Shown: in pieces, positions 1-7,261 of the stretch
Layout of the letters: each line of letters starts with the position of its first letter
Numbering within the stretch: position 1 is the stretch's first letter
DNA from: Treponema sp.
GTDB taxonomy: Bacteria > Spirochaetota > Spirochaetia > Treponematales > Breznakiellaceae
Direction of reading: 5' to 3'
Assembly: GCA_009781635.1 (NCBI GenBank)
Contig: WQXU01000026.1
Coordinates: 1 to 34,111 of the forward strand
DNA length: 34,111 bases
Notes under the pieces: model-generated
Database searches by the model: none
What the model saw: only the letters and a program-made list of their open reading frames with translations
What the model was told of the DNA's origin: nothing
Program-made: the position numbers and the translations under genes

Positions 1-127
1 CATTGTTAACCCCACATTGACCTCCGGATAGCATTCCTATCGTTTAGTCTCTAATAATTTGGGTTACATTTTCATTATGAGGCAAAACTCCTTTTCGGTT
101 ACTTTTTTCATGAGGCACCGCGCGCTA
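1..127. other. Upstream non-coding region with an imperfect direct repeat
   Basis: I see no gene here. Two related stretches, 62-84 and 97-117, both begin GGTTAC, pass through a T-rich run with TTCAT, and end in GAGGCA, so they look like an imperfect tandem duplication. The second copy ends about ten bases before the -35 box at 128. This could be a regulator site or the remnant of an upstream gene or repeat; the sequence does not decide. Confidence 0.3.
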
Positions 128-156
128 TTGACAAAACCCTATGACAGCTATATTCT
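128..156 (+). promoter_or_regulatory. Sigma-70 type promoter of the response regulator gene
   Basis: TTGACA at 128-133 is a perfect -35 box. It is followed by exactly 17 bases and TATTCT at 151-156 (one or two changes from TATAAT). Transcription would start near 163, just before the Shine-Dalgarno GGAAG at 167-171. This makes a start at 180 more sensible than the possible TTG at 165. Confidence 0.65.
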
Positions 157-179
157 TTTAAAAATTGGAAGAAAGCATA

Positions 180-536
180 TTGAAGACTATTTTCATAGTA
201 GACGACAGTGACACGAACCTGGCAAAGGCTGAAGAGGCTCTTGAGGACCACTACCGCACAATGACAGTTCCTTCAGCAGAGAAAATGTTCGCATTATTGG
301 AGAAAATGAGGCCGGATTTAATATTGCTGGATATCGAAATGCCCGTAATGAACGGCTTTGAGGCACTAAAAATGTTAAAATCCAATAATGCATGGTCAGA
401 TATTCCTGTCATATTTCTTACGGGAACGAAAGACGCTGTCATCGAAGAAAAAAGTTATAGTTTAGGCGCCAGGGATATTATTACCAAGCCATTTTCACCA
501 GACTCGCTTTTAAGCAGGATAAGTTCATATATATAG
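180..536 (+). CDS. Single-domain response regulator (CheY/PleD-type receiver)
   Basis: This is a 118-residue protein that is one receiver domain with no output domain. The acidic pair is D8/D9, the phospho-acceptor is D51 in LILLDIEMP, the switch threonine is T81 in VIFLTGT, and the conserved lysine is K103 in ITKPF. The MPVMNG...GARDIITKPF wording resembles receivers of PleD/RpfG-type regulators. I chose the TTG at 180 because GGAAG lies eight bases upstream and the protein then begins MKTIFIVDD, a normal receiver start; an in-frame TTG at 165 would sit almost at the transcription start. It lies 66 bases upstream of the hybrid kinase at 603 on the same strand, so it is probably a partner in that phosphorelay, either as diffusible output or as phosphate sink. 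Family assignment is secure; the partner is inferred from position. Confidence 0.9.
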   Translation: MKTIFIVDDSDTNLAKAEEALEDHYRTMTVPSAEKMFALLEKMRPDLILLDIEMPVMNGFEALKMLKSNNAWSDIPVIFLTGTKDAVIEEKSYSLGARDIITKPFSPDSLLSRISSYI

Positions 537-602
537 TACATTTTTCATCGTTTGTAGCTTATAATTATAGTATTGCTATAAAGTGGCAGCTGGAGGGATA
601 GT

Positions 603-3386
603 TTGCAGTCTACTTCCGGAAAAAACCGGGTGTCAAGCTCTGTCTATGTGCAAATGTTCATAGTAGTAATCGCATTTGTAATCATGGGTGTATCCAGCTT
701 TCTTTTCATAAGCCGAATAGAACACAGAAATTTGGTAAAAGACGCAAATAATACGCTAGACTTTACAGAAACAGAAATAATAGCCAACCTTCTTGAACCT
801 GAATCGATATTAAACGGTTACTCTGAAACAATACGCAGCATGGTTTTAAGAGGCGAAAACGAACAGACTGTTTCTGCGTACATGACAGCTATAACCAATT
901 TCCTTGTCAGTGAAAGAGAACATATGAAAGGTTTAATTGCTACTCACGGTTATTTCTTTGTTTGGAACGGTTTATATGTATCAGGAAGAAATTGGATACC
1001 GCCTGAGAGCTTTTTACCCCAGGAACTTCCCTGGTTTCAGGATACAATTAATTCAGAAGGAAGAATAGTAATTTCCGATCCGTATAAAGATGCGGTGACA
1101 GGAAGAGCCATCCTTACATTCTCACGTTATATTACAGATGATAACGGCGGACCTCTTGCCATTATTTGCCTTGATATTGAATTAAGCAGAATTTACATGC
1201 ATGCCATTTCCATAAACCTTACAGAAGGCAATTATGGAGTGCTTTTAAGCAATAACCTGGAAATTATTGCCCACCCGGAGCAATATTTAATAGGCGAGAA
1301 ATTATATAACATCGACAGCGGAGTAGCTTCTCTTGCAAACGATTTGTCAATGGGAATTAATATTAACGAACGCAGAGTTAGAAATTACATGTATGAAAAT
1401 TCTGTTGTGTACTTCAGGAAAATAAAATACGGCTGGTTTTTAGGCGTTATAATTCCGGTAAGGGAATATTACAGAAGCGTAAACAATATGGCTGTATTCC
1501 TTATTATCATCGGTTCATTGCTGGCTTGCGGTTTGTGCGTAATGTTGTTCTTTATTTCACGGGCGAAAATGAATTCTGATATGAAAACCCAGCAAAAAAG
1601 CATCTTTCTTGCCACAATGAGTCATGAAATACGCACGCCTTTAAACGCTATTTTAGGCATGACAGAAATTCAAATGCAGGATACATCGCACCCGCCTTCT
1701 ACAAGCGAAGCGTTTATGAAGATAAAGAACTCCGGCAACCTGCTTCTGAACATAATCAATGACATTCTTGATTTGTCAAAGATCGAGGCATCTAAGCTGG
1801 AACTGATTCCTGTAAAATATGACGTATCAAGTTTAATTAATGACATTATACAGTTGAATTATATCCGGTATGAAAGTAAACCGGTTGAATTCAAGGTTGA
1901 AGTAGACGAGAACATTCCTTCGGAACTTGTTGGTGATGAACTTAGAATTAAACAAATATTAAACAACCTGCTTTCCAATGCCTTTAAATATACAGACAGC
2001 GGAGAGATTACCTTTTCGGTTAACGCCGAGTGCGTAGGCCGCGGCGGAGCTGTTATTGTTACTCTTGTTTTTCAGGTAACAGATACGGGACAGGGCATGA
2101 CGCCCGAACAGATAAGCAAACTTTTTGATGAATATACACGCTTTGACCTTAAAGCTAACCGCACATCAGAAGGCGCCGGGCTTGGCATGACCATTACGCG
2201 AAACCTTGTTGATTTAATGTACGGAAAAATAATTGTCAAAAGTGATGTCGGCAAAGGTACGTCGGTAACTGTCCGGCTGCCGCAAAAAACGGATGGCGTT
2301 GGAATTCGCGGCATAATAGGCAGGGAAACTGCAGATAATCTGCAGCGCTACAGACAGGGCAATGCCATAAAATTGAAAAAATCGCAGATAACACATGAGT
2401 ATATGCCGTACGGCCACATTCTCATTGTAGATGACGTGGAAACCAATTTATATGTTGCAAAGGGGCTTATGGCTCCATACGGCCTTCAGATAGATCTTGC
2501 TACAAGCGGGTTTGAAGCTATAGAAAAAGTAAAAAGCAACACCGCATATGACGTTATATTTATGGATCACATGATGCCGAAAATGGACGGCATTGAAACG
2601 ACAAAACAACTCCGTAAAATGGGTTATACATTTCCCATTGTTGCATTGACAGCTAACGCCATCACGGGACAGGCGGAAATGTTCCTGAAAAACGGCTTTG
2701 ACGATTTTATATCCAAGCCGATTGACATTCGCCAGCTTAATGTTTCGCTTAACAAGTTTATAAGGAACAAGCAGTCAAGTGAAGTGATAGAAGCAGCGCA
2801 TAAAGAAAAAGAAAAAATGGATTTGAAAGCCGGCAGAAACTCAGGACATCAGCAAATTGACCCGCAGCTGGCGGAAATATTTGCACGTGACGCAAAAAAG
2901 GCGGTAAAGTCAATTAAATCAAGCATAGAAAATCATATAAACGGTAAAAATGATCTTCAAACATATATTATCAATATACATGCAATGAAAAGCGCTCTTG
3001 CAAATATAGGAGAAAAAGGCCTTTCTTCAGCTGCGTTCAGGCTTGAGCAGGCAGGCAGGGAAAAAGATATTAATGTTATACTGACAGAAACAAATGATTT
3101 TCTTGACAAATTGAACTTGGTTGTTAATGAAATTGAACCGGACAATGAAGATGATGAAAGCATAGAAGATACTGAAGAATCACTTATCCTGTTAAATGAT
3201 AAATTAATGATCATTAAAAACGCATGCATGGCACTTGATAAAAAAACAGCAAAAGATGTTTTAAACGAATTAAGAAAAAATCAATGGTCACATAAAACAA
3301 GGGAGCTGTTAAATTTAATTTCCGAACATTTACTGCACAGCGAATTTGAAGAAGCATCAGCGCTTGTAGAAAAATACAGAGAATAG
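603..3386 (+). CDS. Membrane hybrid sensor histidine kinase (Cache-HisKA-HATPase-REC-HPt)
   Basis: The 927-residue protein has an N-terminal membrane segment (about 14-37) and a periplasmic Cache-like sensor whose WFQD...ISDPYKDAVTGRAILTFSRYI stretch is typical of that fold. A second membrane segment lies at about 297-319. The H-box follows directly (MSHEIRTPLN, phospho-His H341) without a HAMP domain. The ATPase domain shows the N-box (NNLLSNAFKYT), G1 (DTGQGM) and G2 (GAGLGM). A receiver follows with D610/D611 and phospho-Asp D655, then an HPt-like segment with IHAMKSALANIG (H793). A final helical tail of about 65 residues closes the protein. All four phosphorelay residues are present, so it should run a full His-Asp-His relay. 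The start is TTG at 603 with GGAGGG five bases upstream. The ligand cannot be read from sequence. Confidence 0.92.
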   Translation: MQSTSGKNRVSSSVYVQMFIVVIAFVIMGVSSFLFISRIEHRNLVKDANNTLDFTETEIIANLLEPESILNGYSETIRSMVLRGENEQTVSAYMTAITNFLVSEREHMKGLIATHGYFFVWNGLYVSGRNWIPPESFLPQELPWFQDTINSEGRIVISDPYKDAVTGRAILTFSRYITDDNGGPLAIICLDIELSRIYMHAISINLTEGNYGVLLSNNLEIIAHPEQYLIGEKLYNIDSGVASLANDLSMGININERRVRNYMYENSVVYFRKIKYGWFLGVIIPVREYYRSVNNMAVFLIIIGSLLACGLCVMLFFISRAKMNSDMKTQQKSIFLATMSHEIRTPLNAILGMTEIQMQDTSHPPSTSEAFMKIKNSGNLLLNIINDILDLSKIEASKLELIPVKYDVSSLINDIIQLNYIRYESKPVEFKVEVDENIPSELVGDELRIKQILNNLLSNAFKYTDSGEITFSVNAECVGRGGAVIVTLVFQVTDTGQGMTPEQISKLFDEYTRFDLKANRTSEGAGLGMTITRNLVDLMYGKIIVKSDVGKGTSVTVRLPQKTDGVGIRGIIGRETADNLQRYRQGNAIKLKKSQITHEYMPYGHILIVDDVETNLYVAKGLMAPYGLQIDLATSGFEAIEKVKSNTAYDVIFMDHMMPKMDGIETTKQLRKMGYTFPIVALTANAITGQAEMFLKNGFDDFISKPIDIRQLNVSLNKFIRNKQSSEVIEAAHKEKEKMDLKAGRNSGHQQIDPQLAEIFARDAKKAVKSIKSSIENHINGKNDLQTYIINIHAMKSALANIGEKGLSSAAFRLEQAGREKDINVILTETNDFLDKLNLVVNEIEPDNEDDESIEDTEESLILLNDKLMIIKNACMALDKKTAKDVLNELRKNQWSHKTRELLNLISEHLLHSEFEEASALVEKYRE

Positions 3387-3408
3387 GAAAAGGCTTTTTC
3401 GGATTGTA

Positions 3409-3951
3409 TCAAAAGTTTTTTAAGTTTGCAAATATCTCAACGGCAATTTCTTCAGGCGTTTTTCCGCCGGCTTTGATTATAATATTGGCAAGCTGTAAAT
3501 ATGCAACTGCACGCCGTTCATGAAGAATACGATGTGTTTCCTGCGGATTACCGCTTTGCAGAAAAGGAGGCAATTCACCATTTGAGGAACTAATAATTCT
3601 GTTCCACGCAATATCTGCAGGAACATCAAGATATACTATTATATGAGAATTTTCTTTTATTAATGAAATTGCTTTTTCGTTATCTATGATTCCGCCTCCT
3701 GCTGCCATTACAAATTGCCGCCTGCGCTTTGGATTATTTTTATTTAATTTAAAAAGTGCAGCTAATGCATCTGCTTCGGCTGCCTGAAAAATATCCTGAC
3801 CTTTATTATATAACTGACGCGGACTTTCTCCGGTTCCCTGAGAAATTAATTCATCAAGATCAAGGAAATTATATGCGTAGAGTTTTGAAAAAACTTTTGC
3901 GGCGCTGGTTTTTCCGGAGTTTTTGGGGCCTGTCAGAATAATGTATTCCAT
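3409..3951 (-). CDS. Shikimate kinase-like P-loop kinase, divergent at the substrate site
   Basis: The 180-residue size and motif order fit the shikimate kinase (AroK/AroL) family, which makes shikimate 3-phosphate in the chorismate pathway. The Walker A motif is GPKNSGKT (residues 8-15), the DxD substrate/Mg site is D31-L-D33, and the GGG loop is at 85-87. Two arginines that normally hold the shikimate carboxylate are not seen: the FRxxE motif reads FQAAE (Q56), and the lid RPLL motif reads LPPFL. The third arginine region (HERRAVAYLQLA) is kept. The gene may therefore be a degraded enzyme or a family member acting on another small molecule. It is transcribed towards the hybrid kinase, with 22 bases between stop codons, and no other aro gene is in the window. 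Confidence 0.7.
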   Translation of the reverse strand: MEYIILTGPKNSGKTSAAKVFSKLYAYNFLDLDELISQGTGESPRQLYNKGQDIFQAAEADALAALFKLNKNNPKRRRQFVMAAGGGIIDNEKAISLIKENSHIIVYLDVPADIAWNRIISSSNGELPPFLQSGNPQETHRILHERRAVAYLQLANIIIKAGGKTPEEIAVEIFANLKNF

Positions 3952-4018
3952 AGCAATCTCTATTCTATGCTGCCTGAAAAGTAATTATATCTCATGGGTT
4001 ATAAACTATAAGATAATA

Positions 4019-4027
4019 TGATAAAAT
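4019..4027 (+). promoter_or_regulatory. Extended -10 promoter of the PrsW-like gene, likely leaderless
   Basis: TGATAAAAT at 4019-4027 is an extended -10 element (TGN then TAAAAT). Exactly six bases separate it from the ATG at 4034, and no Shine-Dalgarno is visible. Transcription would be expected to start at or next to the A of the start codon. The -35 region (around 3999-4004, TTATAA) is poor, as is common with extended -10 promoters. Confidence 0.4.
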
Positions 4028-4033
4028 GCTACC

Positions 4034-4783
4034 ATGCCAGGTTCTTTTATATTAGTAATTTTGATTATTGCTTCCTCATTACCTGCAATTGCAGTTTACA
4101 TTTGGTTTCGTTTTGCAAAATATCAATTAACACTTGTTCAATTTTTATCGGCGCTTCTTGCAGGCGCAGCCGCTTTCTTTCCTGCTCTTATCTTTCAGGA
4201 TTTTTTAAATATTCCATTTTCCGCCGGGGGCAGAGGGCCTTTTTTCTATCAGTTTTTTATCCGGATAGCCTTAACAGAAGAGTTAAGCCGTTTTCTGGTA
4301 TTGCTGATTTTCTTTTGGATAAGCAGCAATAAACACGGCATTGATAAATCTGAATATAATTTAAGCAGGAATCTTACTTTTAACATTGTTAAAAAAGCAA
4401 CCGCAATAGGACTTGTTGCCGGGTTTGGTTTCGCTATCCTTGAAAGCGCAAGATATGCTGCCGTACAAATGGACATTAGTATTTTACTGTTACGCATCTT
4501 CACCGCTGCCCTGCACGGAGCCTGCGGTTCCCGAATCGGCGCCGCTGTAGTAATGTTCCGTTCCAGTCCGGTACAGGCCATCCTGCGAATAATCACCGCT
4601 ATAGCCATTCACGGCATTTACAATATGATGTTAACAATGCCGGGATTCTCGCCAATAGCGGCATACCTGATTGCCGTTTCTGCCTTAATTACAGCAATTA
4701 TGACAATTCGCGGCGGCTGGACAAGCAATGCAGCCCTGCACAACACACTTGACAATACGCTTGACAAAAACAAAGAAAATTAA
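4034..4783 (+). CDS. PrsW-family intramembrane protease
   Basis: This 249-residue protein is almost entirely hydrophobic, with about seven or eight membrane helices. It carries the spaced polar motifs of the PrsW/CAAX-protease-like superfamily: TEELSRF (E82/E83), FAILESARY (E137), HGACG (H161) and HGIYN (H193). In Bacillus subtilis PrsW cleaves the anti-sigma factor RsiW, but family members elsewhere act on other membrane proteins and no anti-sigma factor is in this window. The ATG at 4034 has no Shine-Dalgarno and sits six bases after an extended -10 element, so the message may be leaderless. The gene ends 18 bases before tRNA-fMet and may be co-transcribed with it to the terminator at 4884. 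Catalytic activity is inferred from retained glutamates and histidines. Confidence 0.8.
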   Translation: MPGSFILVILIIASSLPAIAVYIWFRFAKYQLTLVQFLSALLAGAAAFFPALIFQDFLNIPFSAGGRGPFFYQFFIRIALTEELSRFLVLLIFFWISSNKHGIDKSEYNLSRNLTFNIVKKATAIGLVAGFGFAILESARYAAVQMDISILLLRIFTAALHGACGSRIGAAVVMFRSSPVQAILRIITAIAIHGIYNMMLTMPGFSPIAAYLIAVSALITAIMTIRGGWTSNAALHNTLDNTLDKNKEN

Positions 4784-4801
4784 TAGTCTTTTAAGACACG
4801 A

Positions 4802-4874
4802 CGCAAGGTAGAGCAGTTGGCAGCTCGTCGGGCTCATAACCCGGAGGTCGTAGGTTCGAGTCCTACCCTTGCTA
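4802..4874 (+). tRNA. Initiator tRNA-fMet (anticodon CAT)
   Basis: A complete cloverleaf can be drawn. The acceptor arm is 4802-4808 with 4867-4873, the D stem GAGC/GCTC, the anticodon stem TCGGG/CCCGG around loop CTCATAA (anticodon 4835-4837), the T stem GTAGG/CCTAC with loop TTCGAGT, and the discriminator A4874. Two features mark it as initiator rather than elongator Met. The anticodon stem has three consecutive G-C pairs next to the loop, and the first acceptor pair is an unpaired C1/U72 (Escherichia coli has C1/A72). CCA is not encoded (ATCACA follows), so it must be added enzymatically. The position right before a strong terminator suggests it ends a transcript, perhaps one starting at the PrsW-like gene. 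Confidence 0.95.
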
Positions 4875-4883
4875 ATCACAAGA

Positions 4884-4905
4884 AGCCCCGGAAAAGGGCT
4901 TTTTT
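4884..4905 (+). terminator. Rho-independent terminator after tRNA-fMet
   Basis: AGCCC (4884-4888) pairs with GGGCT (4896-4900) around the loop CGGAAAA and is followed by a run of T to 4905. It lies ten bases after the tRNA end and would stop the tRNA transcript. Confidence 0.85.
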
Positions 4906-4909
4906 GCAT

Positions 4910-5224
4910 TTCTAAACACCTAAAGAGGTTCGTTGAACTATTTTAGGTGAGAGACTTCCCCTAATCTGGAAGCTTCGCCATTCTGGCTCGCTGATAAGTT
5001 CCACAGGGTGTTCCTAACCATTGCAAAGACTGAATGACAAAAGAATAACATAGAAACTTGGGAATAAGTTCCCTGTTTCTAGATTTGATTTCATTGTTAT
5101 TTATTAATATAACTGAAAAACTTTCACCGATATTGTTCACCTTATACAGTATTATTAGAAAAGAGTCTCTTGAAGAATAGCCTGCTATAGGTAATATAAA
5201 GATTTGAGGAAATATTCCAGACTC
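4910..5224. other. AT-rich intergenic region with two strong hairpins
   Basis: I see no convincing gene. Two inverted repeats stand out. At 4917-4949, CACCTAAA pairs with TTTAGGTG, and GTTC pairs with GAAC inside it. At 5051-5081, TAGAAAC and GGGAA pair with TTCCC and GTTTCTA. Neither ends in a T-run, so they are not standard terminators. They may be a small RNA, the remains of a mobile element, or processing sites. The region lies between the tRNA terminator and a decaying toxin-antitoxin cluster. Confidence 0.35.
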
Positions 5225-5428
5225 TCACACCGATTGCAGCATCGCTTCCCTCAAAATAGCATTCATACGAACCTGCCAACACCTTCCTGTACTTTTTAAC
5301 CATTCAAGGATATCAGCATCTAATTGAACCCTGATGGTTTTCTTGATTGGCTTGTTTTCCGCTATATTTTGGTTATGGGGAGATTTCATCGGAGTTAATT
5401 GTTCATTGGTCTTTTCCGTAATGAGCAT
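5225..5428 (-). CDS. BrnA-like ribbon-helix-helix antitoxin, orphan
   Basis: The 67-residue protein ends in VQLDADILEWLKSTGRCWQVRMNAILREAM, which closely follows the DUF4415/BrnA pattern (DADVLEWxKxxGxGYQTRINAxLR). In BrnTA systems BrnA is the DNA-binding antitoxin of the RNase BrnT, whose gene normally precedes it. No BrnT is found here; the preceding gene is the HigA-like antitoxin, ending only 16 bases upstream, so two antitoxins stand in tandem. A cysteine replaces the usual glycine in the GRGWQ/GKGYQ turn. The nearest AGGAAGG is about 11 bases from the ATG, rather far. It is probably an orphan antitoxin that may still bind DNA, or a leftover. Confidence 0.6.
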   Translation of the reverse strand: MLITEKTNEQLTPMKSPHNQNIAENKPIKKTIRVQLDADILEWLKSTGRCWQVRMNAILREAMLQSV

Positions 5429-5444
5429 AATAAAAACTACCTTC

Positions 5445-5738
5445 CTACGCCACTGCTTTCTGTTTGATACTTAATTGATAGCCGAGGTAGTCAAGAACAT
5501 TTACTACGGTATTAAATGACGGATTACCGTCATGTGCCAGAGATCGATATAAACTTTCACGTGCCAGATTTAATTCCTTTGCTATTTGTGCTATACCTTT
5601 TGAACGAGCGATGTCTCCAAGAACTGCAAATAATAATGCAGTATCATTTTCTTCAAGAGCCGCTTCAAGATAAGCAATAACATCTTCCTTTGTGTTAATA
5701 TTTTCTGCCATATCCCATACAGTAGTTTTTTCTTTCAT
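5445..5738 (-). CDS. higA: HigA-like addiction-module antitoxin (HTH)
   Basis: This 97-residue protein matches the family of HTH antitoxins paired with Gp49/HigB-like killer proteins. It has an N-terminal acidic part (EDVIAYLEAALEENDTALLFAVLGDIARSKG), then a helix-turn-helix (IAQIAKELNLARESLYRSL, about residues 54-72) followed by GNPSFNTVVNVLDYLGYQLSI, which is very typical. The ATG at 5738 is preceded by GGAGG, seven bases away. The gene starts two bases after the stop of the broken toxin reading frame, so the two were once translationally linked. The presumed promoter and operator at 6021-6049 would still drive it. An intact antitoxin beside a dead toxin could persist as an autoregulator or as protection against related toxins. 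Confidence 0.8.
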   Translation of the reverse strand: MKEKTTVWDMAENINTKEDVIAYLEAALEENDTALLFAVLGDIARSKGIAQIAKELNLARESLYRSLAHDGNPSFNTVVNVLDYLGYQLSIKQKAVA

Positions 5739-5740
5739 AA

Positions 5741-6014
5741 TTAAACCTCCAAATCTTTTACAAGTTCTTTTGCTTTTACAATATCTTTATCTTGTGTTGA
5801 TTTATCACCGCCACATAGCAGAATAATAATTTCTCTTCCGGTTTCTTTGAAATAAATTCGATAACCTTGACCGTAATCAATACGCATTTCAGAAATGGCT
5901 TAACATCGCCTGGATTGCCAATAACGAGCCTCCTAATCCTAATATCTTTGCACGAGTATCTCTAAGAGCTCCATACCACTTTTTGTATGTATCAGTTTTC
6001 CGTATTTCCTTCAT
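5741..6014 (-). pseudogene. HigB-like toxin (Gp49/RelE superfamily), frameshifted
   Basis: Read on the minus strand from ATG 6014, the frame gives MKEIRKTDTYKKWYGALRDT then RAKIL, and then loses register. A second frame gives RIRRLVIGNPGDVKP, and a third gives SEMRIDYGQGYRIYF, continuing with KETGREIIILLCGGDKSTQ and DKDIVKAKELVKDLEV to a stop at 5741. Joined, these reproduce a normal HigB-like killer protein. The two breaks are best explained by small deletions: about four bases after the RAKI codons, and about thirteen bases before SEMRIDYG, where these proteins usually read GEGVSE. The in-frame product from 6014 stops after about 41 residues. The toxin is therefore dead unless the base calls are wrong at both places. 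The antitoxin follows immediately. Confidence 0.8.
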
Positions 6015-6020
6015 AATTTC

Positions 6021-6049
6021 ATTGTAACTTAAAAGTCACTTGATGTCAA
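6021..6049 (-). promoter_or_regulatory. Promoter and likely operator of the higBA-like operon
   Basis: On the minus strand TTGACA (6049-6044), 17 bases, TACAAT (6026-6021) form a near-consensus promoter. The ATG of the toxin pseudogene lies exactly six bases further on, so the message would begin at the start codon. An imperfect palindrome, GTAACTT-aa-AAGTCAC (6024-6039), lies between and over the boxes and is a natural site for HigA autorepression. The -35 also overlaps the upstream part of the divergent trhP promoter. Confidence 0.55.
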
Positions 6050-6071
6050 TAGGACGCATACCTGATATAAT
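6040..6071 (+). promoter_or_regulatory. Promoter of trhP, likely leaderless
   Basis: TGATATAAT at 6063-6071 is an extended -10 with a perfect TATAAT, and a weak TTGATG (6040-6045) lies 20 bases upstream. The ATG at 6078 follows after exactly six bases with no Shine-Dalgarno, so transcription probably begins on the start codon. The -35 region overlaps that of the divergent higBA-like promoter, so binding of the antitoxin there could also affect trhP. Confidence 0.5.
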
Positions 6072-6077
6072 ATCAAA

Positions 6078-7253
6078 ATGAAAAATATAGAACTTTTAGC
6101 TCCTGCCGGAGATATGAATAGATTGAGACTTGCTGTAAAATACGGAGCCGATGCCGTTTATCTGGGCGGCAGGTTCGGACTGCGGGCAAGCGCGGCTATA
6201 GAGGATGATTATCTTAAGGAGGCCGTCTCCTGTGCGCATTCACACGGCAAAAAGGCATATGTAACCGTAAATATATTTGCGCGTAACGCCGACTTTGACG
6301 CGATTGAGGTTTATTTAAAACGGCTCCGGGAAATTGATGTTGATGCGGTAATCGTATCTGATCTTGGCGTATTAAAACTTGTCCGGGAAAATACAGACCT
6401 TGAAATACACATTTCCACTCAGGCCAATGTATTAAACAAGTTTACCGCAGAGGAATACATCAAGCTTGGAGCAAAGAGGATTATCCTTGCGCGTGAATGC
6501 AGCCATACCGAGATAAAGGAAATAGCTTCTCATGTAATGAATGAATGCGATATCGAAGTCTTTGTACATGGAGCAATGTGCGTTAGTTATTCCGGACGGT
6601 GTATGATTTCCAATTACATGACAGAGCGCGAAGCAAACCGCGGCGAGTGCGCTCAGCCCTGCCGTTACAAATACACAGCCCTGGTTGAAGAATTCAGACC
6701 TTCCGAGCGCTGGGCAGCCGAAGAGGATTCTCACGGCACATATATAATGAACAGTAAAGATCTTTGTCTTATCAATCACCTGGATGAGCTTGTATCCTGC
6801 GGCGTAACAAGTTTTAAAATTGAAGGGCGCATGAAATCGGAATATTATGTTGCCGCAACAGTAAACGCATACAGAAGAGCTTTAAACGGCGAAAAGTTTG
6901 ATTATATAAAGGAAATAGATAAAGTTCCGCACAGACCCTGGACAACCGGATTTGTTTTTGAAAAGGGCAATCATCTGTTTACAGAACATTCAAATCAGAT
7001 ATCAACACATGAAGTTGCAGGTATGTGCCTTGGTAACAATAAAATACTGCAGCGAAATGTTTTTTGCGAAGGAGATGAGCTGGAAATATTGTCACCCGGC
7101 AAAAATCATAATTTGACTTTTAAGGCAAAATCCATCAAAGACGAACAGGGGCAAATTATTACGCGGGCGAACAAGGCGAATGCCGTCTATTTTATAGAAA
7201 CGGGCGGAATTACACTTGAACCTGATGAGTTCCTGCGGAAGAAAATTATTTAA
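6078..7253 (+). CDS. trhP: U32-family protein, likely tRNA hydroxylation protein TrhP
   Basis: This 391-residue protein begins MKNIELLAPAGDMNRLRLAVKYGADAVYLGG, typical of the U32 family. It contains the family signature EVFVHGAMCVSYSGRCMISNY. The cysteines C168, C175, C191 and C195 (GAMC, GRC, GEC, QPC) are expected to hold an iron-sulphur cluster. In Escherichia coli TrhP (formerly YegQ) is needed for prephenate-dependent hydroxylation of U34 in tRNA. Other U32 members (RlhA, UbiU/V) are alternatives, but length and the NRGECAQPCRYKY motif favour TrhP. The C-terminal part (about 300-391) resembles the usual beta-barrel extension. It runs towards pheS with eight bases between stop codons. No ribosome binding site is seen; the start is set by the promoter spacing and the conserved N-terminus. 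Confidence 0.85.
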   Translation: MKNIELLAPAGDMNRLRLAVKYGADAVYLGGRFGLRASAAIEDDYLKEAVSCAHSHGKKAYVTVNIFARNADFDAIEVYLKRLREIDVDAVIVSDLGVLKLVRENTDLEIHISTQANVLNKFTAEEYIKLGAKRIILARECSHTEIKEIASHVMNECDIEVFVHGAMCVSYSGRCMISNYMTEREANRGECAQPCRYKYTALVEEFRPSERWAAEEDSHGTYIMNSKDLCLINHLDELVSCGVTSFKIEGRMKSEYYVAATVNAYRRALNGEKFDYIKEIDKVPHRPWTTGFVFEKGNHLFTEHSNQISTHEVAGMCLGNNKILQRNVFCEGDELEILSPGKNHNLTFKAKSIKDEQGQIITRANKANAVYFIETGGITLEPDEFLRKKII

Positions 7254-7261
7254 AAATTGTT

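Noticed and set aside
4018-4332. Overlapping open frame starting 16 bases before the PrsW-like gene
   Set aside because: Its product is unlike any family and rich in Cys/Phe/Ser; the other frame carries clear PrsW motifs.
5550-5572. CACGTG core inside higA as a second parS
   Set aside because: The bases around it (CTTTCACGTGCCAG) do not continue the parS palindrome.
4802-6014. tRNA-fMet as an integration site for a small island carrying the toxin-antitoxin genes
   Set aside because: No second copy of the tRNA 3' end and no integrase in the following sequence.
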